From Planctomycetaceae bacterium (GTDB lineage: Bacteria > Planctomycetota > Planctomycetia > Pirellulales > Pirellulaceae), in assembly GCA_020638995.1 (NCBI GenBank), contig JACKHM010000001.1, forward strand, positions 3,658,001 to 3,722,000: 64,000 bases of DNA, read 5' to 3'. The translations under genes were made by a program, and so were the position numbers. The notes beneath the pieces were generated by a model. The model had not been told where the DNA came from, did no database searches, and saw only the letters and a program-made list of their open reading frames with translations. This document shows, piece by piece, positions 7,677 through 16,910 of the stretch (position 1 is the stretch's first letter; each line of letters begins with the position of its first letter).

Positions 7677-9566
7677 ATGAAGATTTGGTTCAACAAAGTC
7701 AACGAGAGCCGGCGTTCGGTGGTCGAACTTGACGTCCAAGAGCTGCACATCGGACGGGATGCGACAAACGATGTGGTACTGCGAAGTCCATTGGTCTCGC
7801 GGCGTCATGCCGTTGTACGGCGAGTCAGCGGCGACGGGCAACTCGAACTCGAGAACGTGGGTGTCAACAGTTGCGTCGTCGGCGAGACGGAAGTGTTAGG
7901 CGGCGAGCGGGTCACGTTTGCACCATCCGTCAAGGTCCGCATCTGGCCGTACACGCTGAGCTTTGATACCGATAAAGTCACGGCGATCGGTCGATCGGAA
8001 TTGGAAACTCATCTGCGATCCATCGTGTCGGATCTCGAGTTGCGAATTCACAAGAAGCTGTTGGAACGACTCGATCTGTACGATATGGAGACGACACGGG
8101 GCGATAACACCGAAAACATCCTGTTGTTGGAAAACAACATCGAAGACGTCTGTCGCGAATTGAATGTCTTCGGCAGCGAAAACGATGCGTTGATCGAAGA
8201 GATCACCGGACTCAGCCTACGCGATCATGCCATCAACCAACTAATTATGGAGACCGGAGACGAAGAGATCTTTGATCTCGCGGTGCTCACAACGAACGAA
8301 TTTGACGTTCCGGCGACCTTGGTGCCGGAACGCGAGACGGAATTACACAGTTTACTAAAGTTCGCGCGGGAGAAACTCAAACTAGAAGCCTTGCCGGACA
8401 TCAGCAGCAAGATCCACTGCGTTGAAGACAAATTTGACGATGTCTTTCATCACCTCCGGCCACATTTACATCAAGAACTACGCAAGTACATCGTGCTCCG
8501 CACACTCAAGAAGGACCTCAAAGACATTGTGTTCGGTTTCGGCCCTTTGCAGGATTTGCTCCGAGCGCCAACGATATCCGAGGTGATGGTCGTTCGCAGC
8601 GATCAGATCTATGTCGAACGCGACGGCGTTATCGAGAAGTCCGGCCGACGTTTTATTTCAGAGAAAGTCACCGAATCGATCATCGAACGCATTGTTGCCC
8701 AGGTCGGACGTCGAATCGATAAAAGCCAACCTTTGGTCGACGCGAGGCTCCCGGACGGGTCGCGTGTAAACGCAATTATTCCACCCTTGGCTGTCTTCGG
8801 ACCCTGTTTGACCATTCGGAAGTTTCCGATCCAACGGCTAAAGATGGATGACTTGATTGATTTCAAAAGCATTACTAAGGCCGCGGCCACATTCATCCGC
8901 GCCTGCGTGATCGATCATCGCAGTATTCTGATCAGCGGCGGCACCGGGTCTGGCAAGACGACCATGCTGAATGTGCTGAGCAGCTTTATTCCTTACAAAG
9001 AGCGTGTTGTCACGATCGAGGACACGTGCGAGCTGCGATTGCACCAGGAGCACGTAGTGTCGTTAGAGAGTAAGCCCGCAAATGTTGAGGGCGTGGGAGC
9101 GTATTTGATTCGGGATCTGGTACGAAATGCGTTGCGGATGCGGCCAGATAGGATCGTTGTTGGTGAATGCCGAGGCGGCGAAGCGCTGGACATGATCCAA
9201 GCCATGAACACGGGTCATGCCGGTTCCATGACCACGGTTCATGCAAACAGCGCGGAAGAAGTCATCGAGCGACTCGAACTGTTGATGCTGATGGGCGCCG
9301 AATTGCCAATGAGTTCGATCCATCGACAGATCGCATCCGCGGTGGACATCATTGTTCACATCGATCGTCTGCCAACCGGCAAGCGCGTCGTTACGCAAGT
9401 ATCGGAAGTTACCGGAGTTCACCCCCATACCACCGACGTGATGATCACCGACATTTTCAACCGCCGCGACGGCCAGACACTTCGCCCGACCGGTTACATG
9501 CCTTCGTTCGCCGATGCACTCGTCGAGCAGAACTTGTTGGAGCTGGAGTTCTTGTACGGAACGTGA
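7677..9566 (+). CDS. tadA: FHA domain-CpaF/TadA fusion secretion ATPase
   Basis: 629 residues from ATG 7677. Residues about 1-90 form a forkhead-associated domain with the phosphothreonine-binding elements GRD, SxxH (SRRHA) and the later NxG. Residues about 90-230 are a helical linker. The rest is a CpaF/TadA-type secretion ATPase: Walker A GGTGSGKTT at 421-429, the Walker B region RPDRIVVGECRGGEA, and the histidine-box segment GHAGSMTTVHANS. CpaF powers assembly of Flp pili as a cytoplasmic hexamer. The FHA fusion suggests that it is recruited by, or responds to, Thr phosphorylation, which fits an organism rich in Ser/Thr kinases. It is the last gene of the locus and converges on a DUF1501 gene 33 bases away. 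The platform genes tadB and tadC that usually follow are absent. Confidence 0.9.
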   Translation: MKIWFNKVNESRRSVVELDVQELHIGRDATNDVVLRSPLVSRRHAVVRRVSGDGQLELENVGVNSCVVGETEVLGGERVTFAPSVKVRIWPYTLSFDTDKVTAIGRSELETHLRSIVSDLELRIHKKLLERLDLYDMETTRGDNTENILLLENNIEDVCRELNVFGSENDALIEEITGLSLRDHAINQLIMETGDEEIFDLAVLTTNEFDVPATLVPERETELHSLLKFAREKLKLEALPDISSKIHCVEDKFDDVFHHLRPHLHQELRKYIVLRTLKKDLKDIVFGFGPLQDLLRAPTISEVMVVRSDQIYVERDGVIEKSGRRFISEKVTESIIERIVAQVGRRIDKSQPLVDARLPDGSRVNAIIPPLAVFGPCLTIRKFPIQRLKMDDLIDFKSITKAAATFIRACVIDHRSILISGGTGSGKTTMLNVLSSFIPYKERVVTIEDTCELRLHQEHVVSLESKPANVEGVGAYLIRDLVRNALRMRPDRIVVGECRGGEALDMIQAMNTGHAGSMTTVHANSAEEVIERLELLMLMGAELPMSSIHRQIASAVDIIVHIDRLPTGKRVVTQVSEVTGVHPHTTDVMITDIFNRRDGQTLRPTGYMPSFADALVEQNLLELEFLYGT

Positions 9567-9599
9567 TGCCAATTCCACGCTGAGATCGTCGGTCGGCTG

Positions 9600-11102
9600 T
9601 TACGCCAACACGTCTTTGATGACAGTTCCGTGGACATTGGTCAGCCTTCTTTCGAGCCCGTTGTGGTAGAAGGTCAGACGTTCGTGGTCGAGGCCCAAGA
9701 GGTGGAGAAGCGTTGCGTTAAAGTCGTAGACGCTCGACTTTTCTACCGCGGCTTTAAACCCGAACTCGTCGCTTTCACCGTAACTGAAGCCTTGTTTCAC
9801 TCCAGCACCAGTGAGGAAGCACGTAAAGGCGTCGGGATTGTGATCGCGGCCGGTGCCGTTCGATTGCAGAAAGGGCATACGACCAAATTCCGTCGCCCAG
9901 ACGACCAAAGTATGTTCCAGCAAGCCGCGTTGACGCATGTCAGCAATTAGTGCCGCAGTCGGCTGATCCATGATCTCGGCCTGCATTGCATGCGTCGTGA
10001 GAATGTCCGAGTGCGAATCCCAGTTGGTGATACCGTTCCCGCCAGCGGGATCGCTGCCGTTGAACAATTGCACGACGCGCACGCCCTTCTCCAGCAGTCG
10101 CCTTGCCAGAATGCAATTCCGGGCATAGTGGCCACGTAATTCACTACCGCCCTCGACACCGTAAGCTCGCAGTATCGAATCAGTTTCACGGGACAGGTCC
10201 ATGACTTCAGGGACCGATGTCTGCATCCGTCCCGCCAGTTCATAGCTGGCAATGCGACCGGCGAGATTCGCATCGTCGGGGTATTGTTCAAGATGCTTGG
10301 CATTCAATCGCTGGAGCAGTTCGACCGTCTTTTGATCTGCGATTGGTGACAAAGTATCGGGTCGTCGCAGGTTATTGGGCGGATTCTTTGCCGTAAAGTC
10401 TGTTCCTTGGAAGGCCGCGGGCAAGAAGCCGTTGCCGAAGTTGTTCTTGCCGCTTCGCGCGAGGCCGCGCGGATCGTTGATTGCAACAAAAGATGGCAGT
10501 TCCTGATTCTCGGTCCCCAGTGCATACGTCACCCAAGCCCCGAACGACGGAAATCCCTCCATCGTAAAGCCCGTGTTCATAAAGTTCTCGCCTTGTGGAT
10601 GCGCGCTGGTATCGGTCGTCATCGCGTGCAAGAAGCAAAATTCGTCGACCTGCTCGGCAAGATGTGGCAGCAGGCTGGAAACCATCTTGCCGGTTTCACC
10701 ACGCGGCTTGAAGTCCCAGAATGGTTTCGCGATATTGCCGGTCGGCCCTTCAAAGGTCACTTCGGGAATGCCTGGCGGCTTCTGGCCGTCCAGCTTCGCT
10801 AATGCCGGTTTATAGTCGAATGTGTCCACATGGCTTACGGCACCGGGACAATAGATGACCAGGACCTGCTTCGCCGGCATGTCGAAGTGAGGCTCGCGCG
10901 ATGCATAAGGATTGTTGGGGTCGATTTTGGGACGTATCGGAGCCTTGCCGCTGACCGTGCGAGAATCAGCTGCGAGCAGACCGTCCATGTTGAGCAGGTT
11001 GGTTAGAGCAAGTCCCGCCGTCGACAGACCCGCCACACCGAGGAAGCGTCGTCGATCGAGCAGACGACGGCCATGTAGCGAAAGATGTTCAGGATTGGTC
11101 AT
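9600..11102 (-). CDS. DUF1501 protein, Tat-exported
   Basis: 500 residues. The N-terminus carries RRRFLGVAG followed by a hydrophobic stretch, a twin-arginine signal. The body is a typical DUF1501 protein (sulfatase/alkaline-phosphatase-like fold) with the conserved GAVSHVDTFDYKP, NWDSHSD and VVWATEFGRMP stretches, the last usually part of the metal site in the fold. DUF1501 proteins pair with DUF1549/DUF1553 proteins throughout Planctomycetes, as here (67 bases after that gene). Function is not established; a role in extracellular polymer processing is inferred from genomic context. An ATG also exists at 11111, but the AAGGA site abuts it directly, while it lies nine bases from the ATG at 11102, so the latter is chosen. 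Confidence 0.9.
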   Translation of the reverse strand: MTNPEHLSLHGRRLLDRRRFLGVAGLSTAGLALTNLLNMDGLLAADSRTVSGKAPIRPKIDPNNPYASREPHFDMPAKQVLVIYCPGAVSHVDTFDYKPALAKLDGQKPPGIPEVTFEGPTGNIAKPFWDFKPRGETGKMVSSLLPHLAEQVDEFCFLHAMTTDTSAHPQGENFMNTGFTMEGFPSFGAWVTYALGTENQELPSFVAINDPRGLARSGKNNFGNGFLPAAFQGTDFTAKNPPNNLRRPDTLSPIADQKTVELLQRLNAKHLEQYPDDANLAGRIASYELAGRMQTSVPEVMDLSRETDSILRAYGVEGGSELRGHYARNCILARRLLEKGVRVVQLFNGSDPAGGNGITNWDSHSDILTTHAMQAEIMDQPTAALIADMRQRGLLEHTLVVWATEFGRMPFLQSNGTGRDHNPDAFTCFLTGAGVKQGFSYGESDEFGFKAAVEKSSVYDFNATLLHLLGLDHERLTFYHNGLERRLTNVHGTVIKDVLA

Positions 11103-11169
11103 AGTTTCCATCCATTCCTTCAGCCTACGGCGTCAGCCGCGGGCCGAGTCAGTATCGGCGACCGCCGGC

Positions 11170-14004
11170 TCATGGCAGGAACGCGAATTCATTGCAGTTC
11201 ACTAATGCTCTGCAGACAAGGGACAGATCGTTTTCCTCGGCGATCGCAACACAAGCTTTACGCTCTTGTTGATCCGGTATTCGACCGAGCAGCAACTCAA
11301 AACAACGGTCAATCGCTTTCAACTCATCATTGCCCGTATCGCCTTTCGCTCGGTCTGCGATTCGTCTTGTTTGTTCGAGGACAAAGTCGCTGTTCATCAA
11401 ATTCAACGCTTGTAGGGGTGTCGTCGAGACGGGACGTTTGGCACGAACCTGACCACAATCTGGGAAGTCGAAGGCGGTGAAAATACCATCGTCTACTCGC
11501 CGCATGCGTTCTTGGTACAACGTGCGGCGCCAGGTTTCGGGACCATGATTATCGACGACCTCCCACTGGGCATAGGTCTTCTTTTCGTTGTGAATGCGAT
11601 AGCTGCGACCACCAATCGTACGATCGAGCAGTCCCGAAGCCTGAAGAATCGAATCACGAATCACTTCCGCTTCGACCCGTTTCGGAGGGAATCGCCACAG
11701 CAATTCCGAACTTGCGTCAACTGCCAGGCCTTTCTCGTTTGGAAGGCTCGATTGACGGAAGGCCCTTGACGTGACCATTAGTCGAATCAAGGATTTCATG
11801 GACCACGGCTGGGCAGGGGAACCAGCGAGCGCGGTCGGCTCACGGAACTCGGCGGCCAGCCAGTCGAGCAACTCGGGATGCGAAGGCCTCGCACCGGCTT
11901 CGCCAAAGTCGCTGGTTGTTGCGACGATGCCGCTTCCGAACACATGGTGCCAAATTCGATTCACCATAACGCGCGATGTCAGCGGGTTGTCGGCGCCCGT
12001 GATCCACTTGGCGAACTCGGCACGACGTTTGGCACCGGGAGTTTGTGAGGTCAGCCCCAAGTCGCCGTCAAAGATTGCCGGGCCGGCGGGCGCGACTTCA
12101 TCGCGCGGGTTCTCGGGGCTGCCACGCAGTAAGACTCGTGTTACTTCCGGTTGTACGAGGCGACCAACAAAGCTGGGACGAGGTCCTTCCTCAGCAAGCG
12201 TCTCGATCAACTGTTGGATCTTATCAAGAGCGGATTTGCGAGCGGGATGCTCTTCGTTCAGCCTCTTGTTGACATGCCACGTTCCCACCCACGGCTGCCA
12301 TGTGCCGTCGTCTTTGAGAACATCCATATCGTACTCGTAGCGAGGTAGATACGGTTTTTTATCCAAGTAGTCCGTGTCATAGAAATACTCGCGATTGCTG
12401 CTCAATCTCAAACGATTGATGGTCTCCGGCTCATCGAAGTCAAATTGGACCCACGGCTTCTCATCGGCGTCCTTTTCCAACTGTGCGCGCCACGTCATTG
12501 TGCCAAATGCCCCGTCGTTCAATCGAGAAATTGGATTTCGGCCTTCATGTCCTTCGGCCGGGAAACCGGAGACCTTCGTGCCGCGTCGCTCGTGCGCTAG
12601 GTTCTTGTCCTGGCCATCCGGCCCGAGCACCTCGAGTTCATCGAGTCCTACGCTCGTCATCTTGAAGCGGATGCGAATTGCTTTCGTGAGGACTGGTTGG
12701 AAGTGCATTTCACGATACGCACCCCAATTCTCTTCCCAGCCGCCCAGCGGTCGGAGTAGCTTCCGCTGATCGGCAATCTCTCGCCAAATTTCCTGGCCGC
12801 GGAGTCGGCGCGGATGATCCGGAGAGAACTCCGGTTGCCGGCTGCCAAACTCGATGTCTTGAAAGACACCGGTCATAGCGTAGTAATCCTTGATCGTAAT
12901 TGGATCGAATTTGTGGTTGTGACAGCGGGCGCAACCGATCGTGACTCCCATGATCGAAGCACCGACGGTTTGCATGACTTCGTCCATTCGATCCGCTCGC
13001 GCTTGTCGAATTGCGGTGGGCTCGCGGCCAACGGTCGCGGCAGGTACATGAGGGCCTGCCACCAGGAAGCCCGTTGCTTCGCCGACTCCCATCGAGTCGC
13101 CCGCGATTTGTTCTCGCACGAATTGGTCGTACGGTTTGTCTTCGTTGAATGCACGCACAACGTAGTCCCGGTAGATCCAAGCATTCTTGCGATAGAGATT
13201 GGCTTCTGAGCCGTTGGTCTCGGCCCAACGAATGACGTCCAACCAGTGCTGTGCCCAGCGTTCGCCGAAGTGAGGTGAATCCAGCAATCGTTCAACGAGT
13301 GCCGCGTACGCTGTCTCCGAGTCTGCTTCGTAGGCAGCGAGAAACTCGGTTACCTCATCCGCAGTCGGCATGAGTCCCGTCAGCACAATCGAGACTCGCC
13401 GAATCAATGATCGCGGGTCTGCAGGTTTCGAGAAATCGAGTTCATCTTTTGCCAACCGCTCCAACAAAAACGCATCGATGGGATTCTGAGCCTCTGAATG
13501 GAAGGTGCGAGACGCGGACGCTGCTCGGTCGCGACTGCTTTGAGGTCGTCCCGGGGTCGACTCAGGAATGGCCGGTCGCACGACGGGTTGGAAGGCCCAA
13601 TGATCCGCCTTTACTTCATCAACGGCGTCCATTTGGCCGGGCCAGACTGCTCCTTCCTTGATCCACCGCGTAAGAAGCTCGATCTCTTCCGCAGACAGTT
13701 TGTCTTCATCCGGCGGCATGGCGATCGCTTCATCCTTGTGACTTATTGCCTCCACCAAATAACTCTTTTCCGGTTTGCCGGGTACTACTGCTGACACTCC
13801 CGAGTCGCCGCCTCGCAACATTCGCACGCGGAGGTCCAGACGCAATCCTGACTCCTGTTCATCTTCGCCGTGACAGTACCAACAACGCTCTTCTAAAATC
13901 GGCGCAATGTCACGCTCGAAGTCGACCGTATCGGCGCTCGTCAATCGAGTGACGAGCAACAAGTAGATGACTAGAGATCGAAGAATCAGCGTTCGATACA
14001 ACAT
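11170..14004 (-). CDS. PSCyt1-DUF1549-DUF1553 cytochrome protein
   Basis: 944 residues. A signal peptide (MLYRTLILRS onward, ending near residue 24) is followed by the planctomycete cytochrome domain PSCyt1 with a haem motif CWYCH at residues 41-45, then DUF1549 (PSCyt2) and DUF1553 (PSD1). Between the last two is a segment with WVQFDFDEPETINRLRLS, which reads like a discoidin (F5/8 type C) carbohydrate-binding fold. The frame is open upstream to 14130, but ATG 14004 directly starts the signal peptide and has AGGAAG in front. It would act as a c-type cytochrome outside the cytoplasmic membrane, probably in electron transfer linked to polymer attack; the reaction is unknown. Spacing to the sulfatase upstream is 100 bases and to DUF1501 downstream 67, consistent with one transcript. 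Confidence 0.9.
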   Translation of the reverse strand: MLYRTLILRSLVIYLLLVTRLTSADTVDFERDIAPILEERCWYCHGEDEQESGLRLDLRVRMLRGGDSGVSAVVPGKPEKSYLVEAISHKDEAIAMPPDEDKLSAEEIELLTRWIKEGAVWPGQMDAVDEVKADHWAFQPVVRPAIPESTPGRPQSSRDRAASASRTFHSEAQNPIDAFLLERLAKDELDFSKPADPRSLIRRVSIVLTGLMPTADEVTEFLAAYEADSETAYAALVERLLDSPHFGERWAQHWLDVIRWAETNGSEANLYRKNAWIYRDYVVRAFNEDKPYDQFVREQIAGDSMGVGEATGFLVAGPHVPAATVGREPTAIRQARADRMDEVMQTVGASIMGVTIGCARCHNHKFDPITIKDYYAMTGVFQDIEFGSRQPEFSPDHPRRLRGQEIWREIADQRKLLRPLGGWEENWGAYREMHFQPVLTKAIRIRFKMTSVGLDELEVLGPDGQDKNLAHERRGTKVSGFPAEGHEGRNPISRLNDGAFGTMTWRAQLEKDADEKPWVQFDFDEPETINRLRLSSNREYFYDTDYLDKKPYLPRYEYDMDVLKDDGTWQPWVGTWHVNKRLNEEHPARKSALDKIQQLIETLAEEGPRPSFVGRLVQPEVTRVLLRGSPENPRDEVAPAGPAIFDGDLGLTSQTPGAKRRAEFAKWITGADNPLTSRVMVNRIWHHVFGSGIVATTSDFGEAGARPSHPELLDWLAAEFREPTALAGSPAQPWSMKSLIRLMVTSRAFRQSSLPNEKGLAVDASSELLWRFPPKRVEAEVIRDSILQASGLLDRTIGGRSYRIHNEKKTYAQWEVVDNHGPETWRRTLYQERMRRVDDGIFTAFDFPDCGQVRAKRPVSTTPLQALNLMNSDFVLEQTRRIADRAKGDTGNDELKAIDRCFELLLGRIPDQQERKACVAIAEENDLSLVCRALVNCNEFAFLP

Positions 14005-14104
14005 TGGAGTCTTCCTAGGTTTCCCGGTGTCGGCAGAGTCATAGTGGCAGAGCAACGGAGCAAAGTCATCATTCCGCCAACTTTCTTTTGCCGACCAAGC
14101 ACGG

Positions 14105-15718
14105 TTAGAGGGCTTTCTTCCAGCCTTCATTGAGTTGTGCAGAAAGTTCTTTGACTAGTTCTGGTCGGTTCGCGGCGATGTTCACTGTTTCTGCTGGATC
14201 GTTTTCGTGGTCATACAGTTCGACGAACAAGGGTGCGGCCCCAGCATCACGATGATCTCGCCATACGACGAGCCGATAACGATCCGTTCGCATCGTGTAG
14301 CCCATGAGATGCTCTTCGAACAACTTTCGATTCCACTTATCACCTTGTTGAGCAATGATTCGCTCCTCCACTTCTTGAATTAGTGGGCCGAACCACGTCT
14401 CGCGCATGCCTTGCGACAGCGGATTGGCCGCCCACTCGCGAAGCGCCGGGTTAGGATACTGGCTGAAGACAGCTTTCTTCCAAGGTTTGCCCGGCTCGTC
14501 GAGCAAAGGCACAAAGCTATGCCCTTCGAGGTGACTTGGTAACGGAACTTCGGCCAATTCGCAAAGCGTTGGATACAGGTCGACTAGTTCAACCAAAGCA
14601 TCCGACCGCTTGCCTCTCGCGATCATGTCCGGAGTCCAGATCATCAGCGGCACGCGAGTCGCAATTTCATAGTTCGTCGCCTTCCCCCAGACGCCCATGT
14701 CCCCGAGGTGCCAGCCGTGATCTCCCCATACGACGATAATCGTATTCTGACGAACACCAGCCTCTTCCAACGCTTCAACCAGTTTGCCGATCTGAGCATC
14801 GACGTAACTAGTGCTGGCCAGATATGCGTGCTTCAGGGTCCGCGACAACTCCGGTCCAATCGGTCCGATTTTTGGAATTCCGGCCCGGGTACGAAGTTCA
14901 AACGAAGCGTGCAATCCCATTGCGGCACCATGCTCAGGTGCATTGACCTCAGCTGCCATCGGGATCTTGGAAGGCTCGTACAGATCCCAATACTTCTTCG
15001 GAGCGCACCAATTCAAGTGCGGTAGCCTGAACCCCATTCCCAGGAAGAACGGCTTATCGTCGTTCGCCGCCATCTCCTTGATCGTGGCAATCGCGAGCTG
15101 TGTGTTGTAACCATCGATGTAGTCCGTGTCGGCGACATCCGCCATTTCGTAGGCAGGCCCAGCGGCCAGGCCCCGGCGCGCCGCCTCGCCGTACTTGGCC
15201 AACATCTCTTTCAGATTGTCGGCCTTCATCTTGTTGTTTTCCGGCAGTGCATATGGGCCCGCGGGTTTCTTGATTCCTTTCACCCATTTCACGGGATTGC
15301 GGCTCCACGAATTCGCTTCATCCGTATCGCCCTCGTGAAAGATCTTTCCGACGTAGGCCGTTTCGTACCCGTTTGCAATCAGGTGTTGCGGCAGCGTGAG
15401 AATATGTGGCTGGAGCTCACGCAACGAAACATAGTTGTGAAACAGCCCTGTTGTTTCAGGGCGGGTTCCCGTCATCAAGCTGGCTCGCGACGGACGGCAA
15501 ATGGCTTGTTGGCAGTAGGCTCGATTGAAGAGCAAGCCATCCTTCGCCAAGGCATCCAGGTTCGGGGAAACGGCAATCGGCGAGCCGTAACAACCAAGCT
15601 CAGGTCGCAAGTCATCAACTGCGATAAAGAGCATGTTGGGTTTGTCTGCCGCACGGGCGGAACAAACAACCGCCAGGAGAAAGGTTATTTGGGTAAAGAG
15701 AGTTCGATAACTCATCAT
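14105..15718 (-). CDS. Secreted sulfatase, iduronate-2-sulfatase-like
   Basis: 537 residues with an N-terminal signal peptide cut near ARA-A (residues 21-24). The sulfatase signature is complete: metal-binding AVDDLRPELGCYG early on, and CRPSRASLMTG with Cys74 as the residue converted to formylglycine (C-x-P-S-R). The DDLRPELGCYG element and later WGDHGWHLGD and WGKATNYE stretches match the choline/iduronate-2-sulfatase branch. It would hydrolyse sulfate esters of a polysaccharide outside the cytoplasm, provided a formylglycine-generating enzyme or anSME exists elsewhere in the genome. Two tandem ATG codons are at 15718 and 15715. The first overlaps the stop of the decayed sulfatase upstream (ATGA), so the two were once coupled. 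Confidence 0.92.
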   Translation of the reverse strand: MMSYRTLFTQITFLLAVVCSARAADKPNMLFIAVDDLRPELGCYGSPIAVSPNLDALAKDGLLFNRAYCQQAICRPSRASLMTGTRPETTGLFHNYVSLRELQPHILTLPQHLIANGYETAYVGKIFHEGDTDEANSWSRNPVKWVKGIKKPAGPYALPENNKMKADNLKEMLAKYGEAARRGLAAGPAYEMADVADTDYIDGYNTQLAIATIKEMAANDDKPFFLGMGFRLPHLNWCAPKKYWDLYEPSKIPMAAEVNAPEHGAAMGLHASFELRTRAGIPKIGPIGPELSRTLKHAYLASTSYVDAQIGKLVEALEEAGVRQNTIIVVWGDHGWHLGDMGVWGKATNYEIATRVPLMIWTPDMIARGKRSDALVELVDLYPTLCELAEVPLPSHLEGHSFVPLLDEPGKPWKKAVFSQYPNPALREWAANPLSQGMRETWFGPLIQEVEERIIAQQGDKWNRKLFEEHLMGYTMRTDRYRLVVWRDHRDAGAAPLFVELYDHENDPAETVNIAANRPELVKELSAQLNEGWKKAL

Positions 15719-16465
15719 TGGTGTTTCCGCTGTTTTGTTGTCAGTTTTGTTTTGCCGGAGTCGAATGCGAAAGTCGAATCGTACCTGGGCATGCCCTTGT
15801 CTTTCCAATCCTTTTCGGCTTTGAGGTTGTCGAACCAGCGGGGCGAAGTATGCGACCGACTCCTCTCGCGCGCTGAGGCGACCATTTGCGAGACCAGTTT
15901 GGGGTGCTGTGTACTGACATCCGTTGATTCACCAATATCTTCATTGAGGTTGAAAAGCTGCCACGGCGAGTTAGGGCCGCGTTTGGGAGCTTTCCACTCG
16001 CTCCGGCGAACACCGACATTGTGGAACCCATTCCAGTGGCGCAGGGCGAATATCGCCTCGTCCTTTTGAGGATTCTCGCCGGCTTGGAGAGCATCCCAGA
16101 TATCTTTCCAGTCGAGTTGTTTTCCTGGCGGTAGGTCTGCACCCGCCAATCTCGCGAACGTCAGATAGAAATCGAGTGCCGTGACAGTATGCTCAAATCT
16201 TCACCCGGCAGCTACCTTGGTAGGCCAATGACAGAACATGGGGACTCGAATTCCGCCTTCACAAATACTCCTCTTGCCCTGGTCCAGCGGCGCATTGTTG
16301 GCACCGGCCCCCATCTTTCCGCCATTGTCACTAAGGAAGGCGATCAACGTGTGGTCAAACAATTCTGCTTCTTGAATCGCGTTCACGAGCTGACCGATGC
16401 CGCGGTCGACTGCATAAACCATCGCTGCATAAGTACGTCGTTTCTTATCCGAAATACCTGCAAAT
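15715..16465 (-). pseudogene. Sulfatase remnant, C-terminal half only
   Basis: Reading the minus strand in one frame from about 16465 gives KKRRTYAAMVYAVDRGIGQ, LSDNGG, an EGGIRVPMFCHWP segment, then an in-frame TGA at 16203-16201, then LDFYLTFARLAGADLPPGK and a sulfatase C-terminal domain ending at 15715. These are the middle and C-terminal parts of an arylsulfatase. The N-terminal half with the formylglycine site is missing. Upstream of about 16465 the sequence turns into LRR coding remnants in another frame, so the 5' end was replaced by a rearrangement. The terminal TGA overlaps the ATG of the intact sulfatase gene, showing that the two sulfatases formed a coupled pair. It cannot make an active sulfatase. 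Confidence 0.85.
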
Positions 16466-16910
16466 CGACGAGTTTCGCGATCCCAGCATCCGTCACTTTC
16501 GTGTTGTGAATGCCCAGATGTTCCAGGCGCGATAGTTTCGCGACGGTCTCCAATGCTTCGTCCCCACGTCGATAATGTACAAGTCTAAATGTTCTAGCTC
16601 CGTCAAGTCTTTCAAGTACGCAACTCCGGCGTCGGTGATCTTGGTGTTTGGCGAATCGAGTCTCCGCAAATGGGTGAGTTTCGCGAGTTCCCAAACGCCT
16701 TGATCCGTAATTCCGGTACCCCCCGTGGCTTAACGAGGTGAGGTAAGTGCAAGCAGCAAGTCGCTGCAAATCCTGATCTGAAATGTCCGGATCTTCCTCC
16801 ACAACAGAAATAACTTGAAACGGTCCAAGTTGCAGTTCCGCAGGCTCGCGAAGCGGCATTACACCGCCATTGGCCAACCTCACGGACACATTCCCTACTT
16901 TCCACAACAC
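16465..16910 (-). pseudogene. Decayed LRR block continuing the kinase-LRR gene
   Basis: Immediately after the stop of the giant LRR gene the same frame continues with VLWKVGNVSVRLANGG, the counterpart of the WVL.RGG start of each LRR block in that gene. The stop (TAG at 16913-16911) sits where the blocks have Trp (TGG). Further on, LRR units are readable but need two frame changes: one near a run of six C at 16719-16724 (then GTGITDQGVWELAKLTHL and ITDAGVAYL) and one near 16562-16565 (then DEALETVAKLSRLEHLGI and VTDAGIAKL). Then the sequence switches to sulfatase. So a further LRR block of the gene has been lost by one nonsense and two frameshift changes and a chimeric end. Confidence 0.8.
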
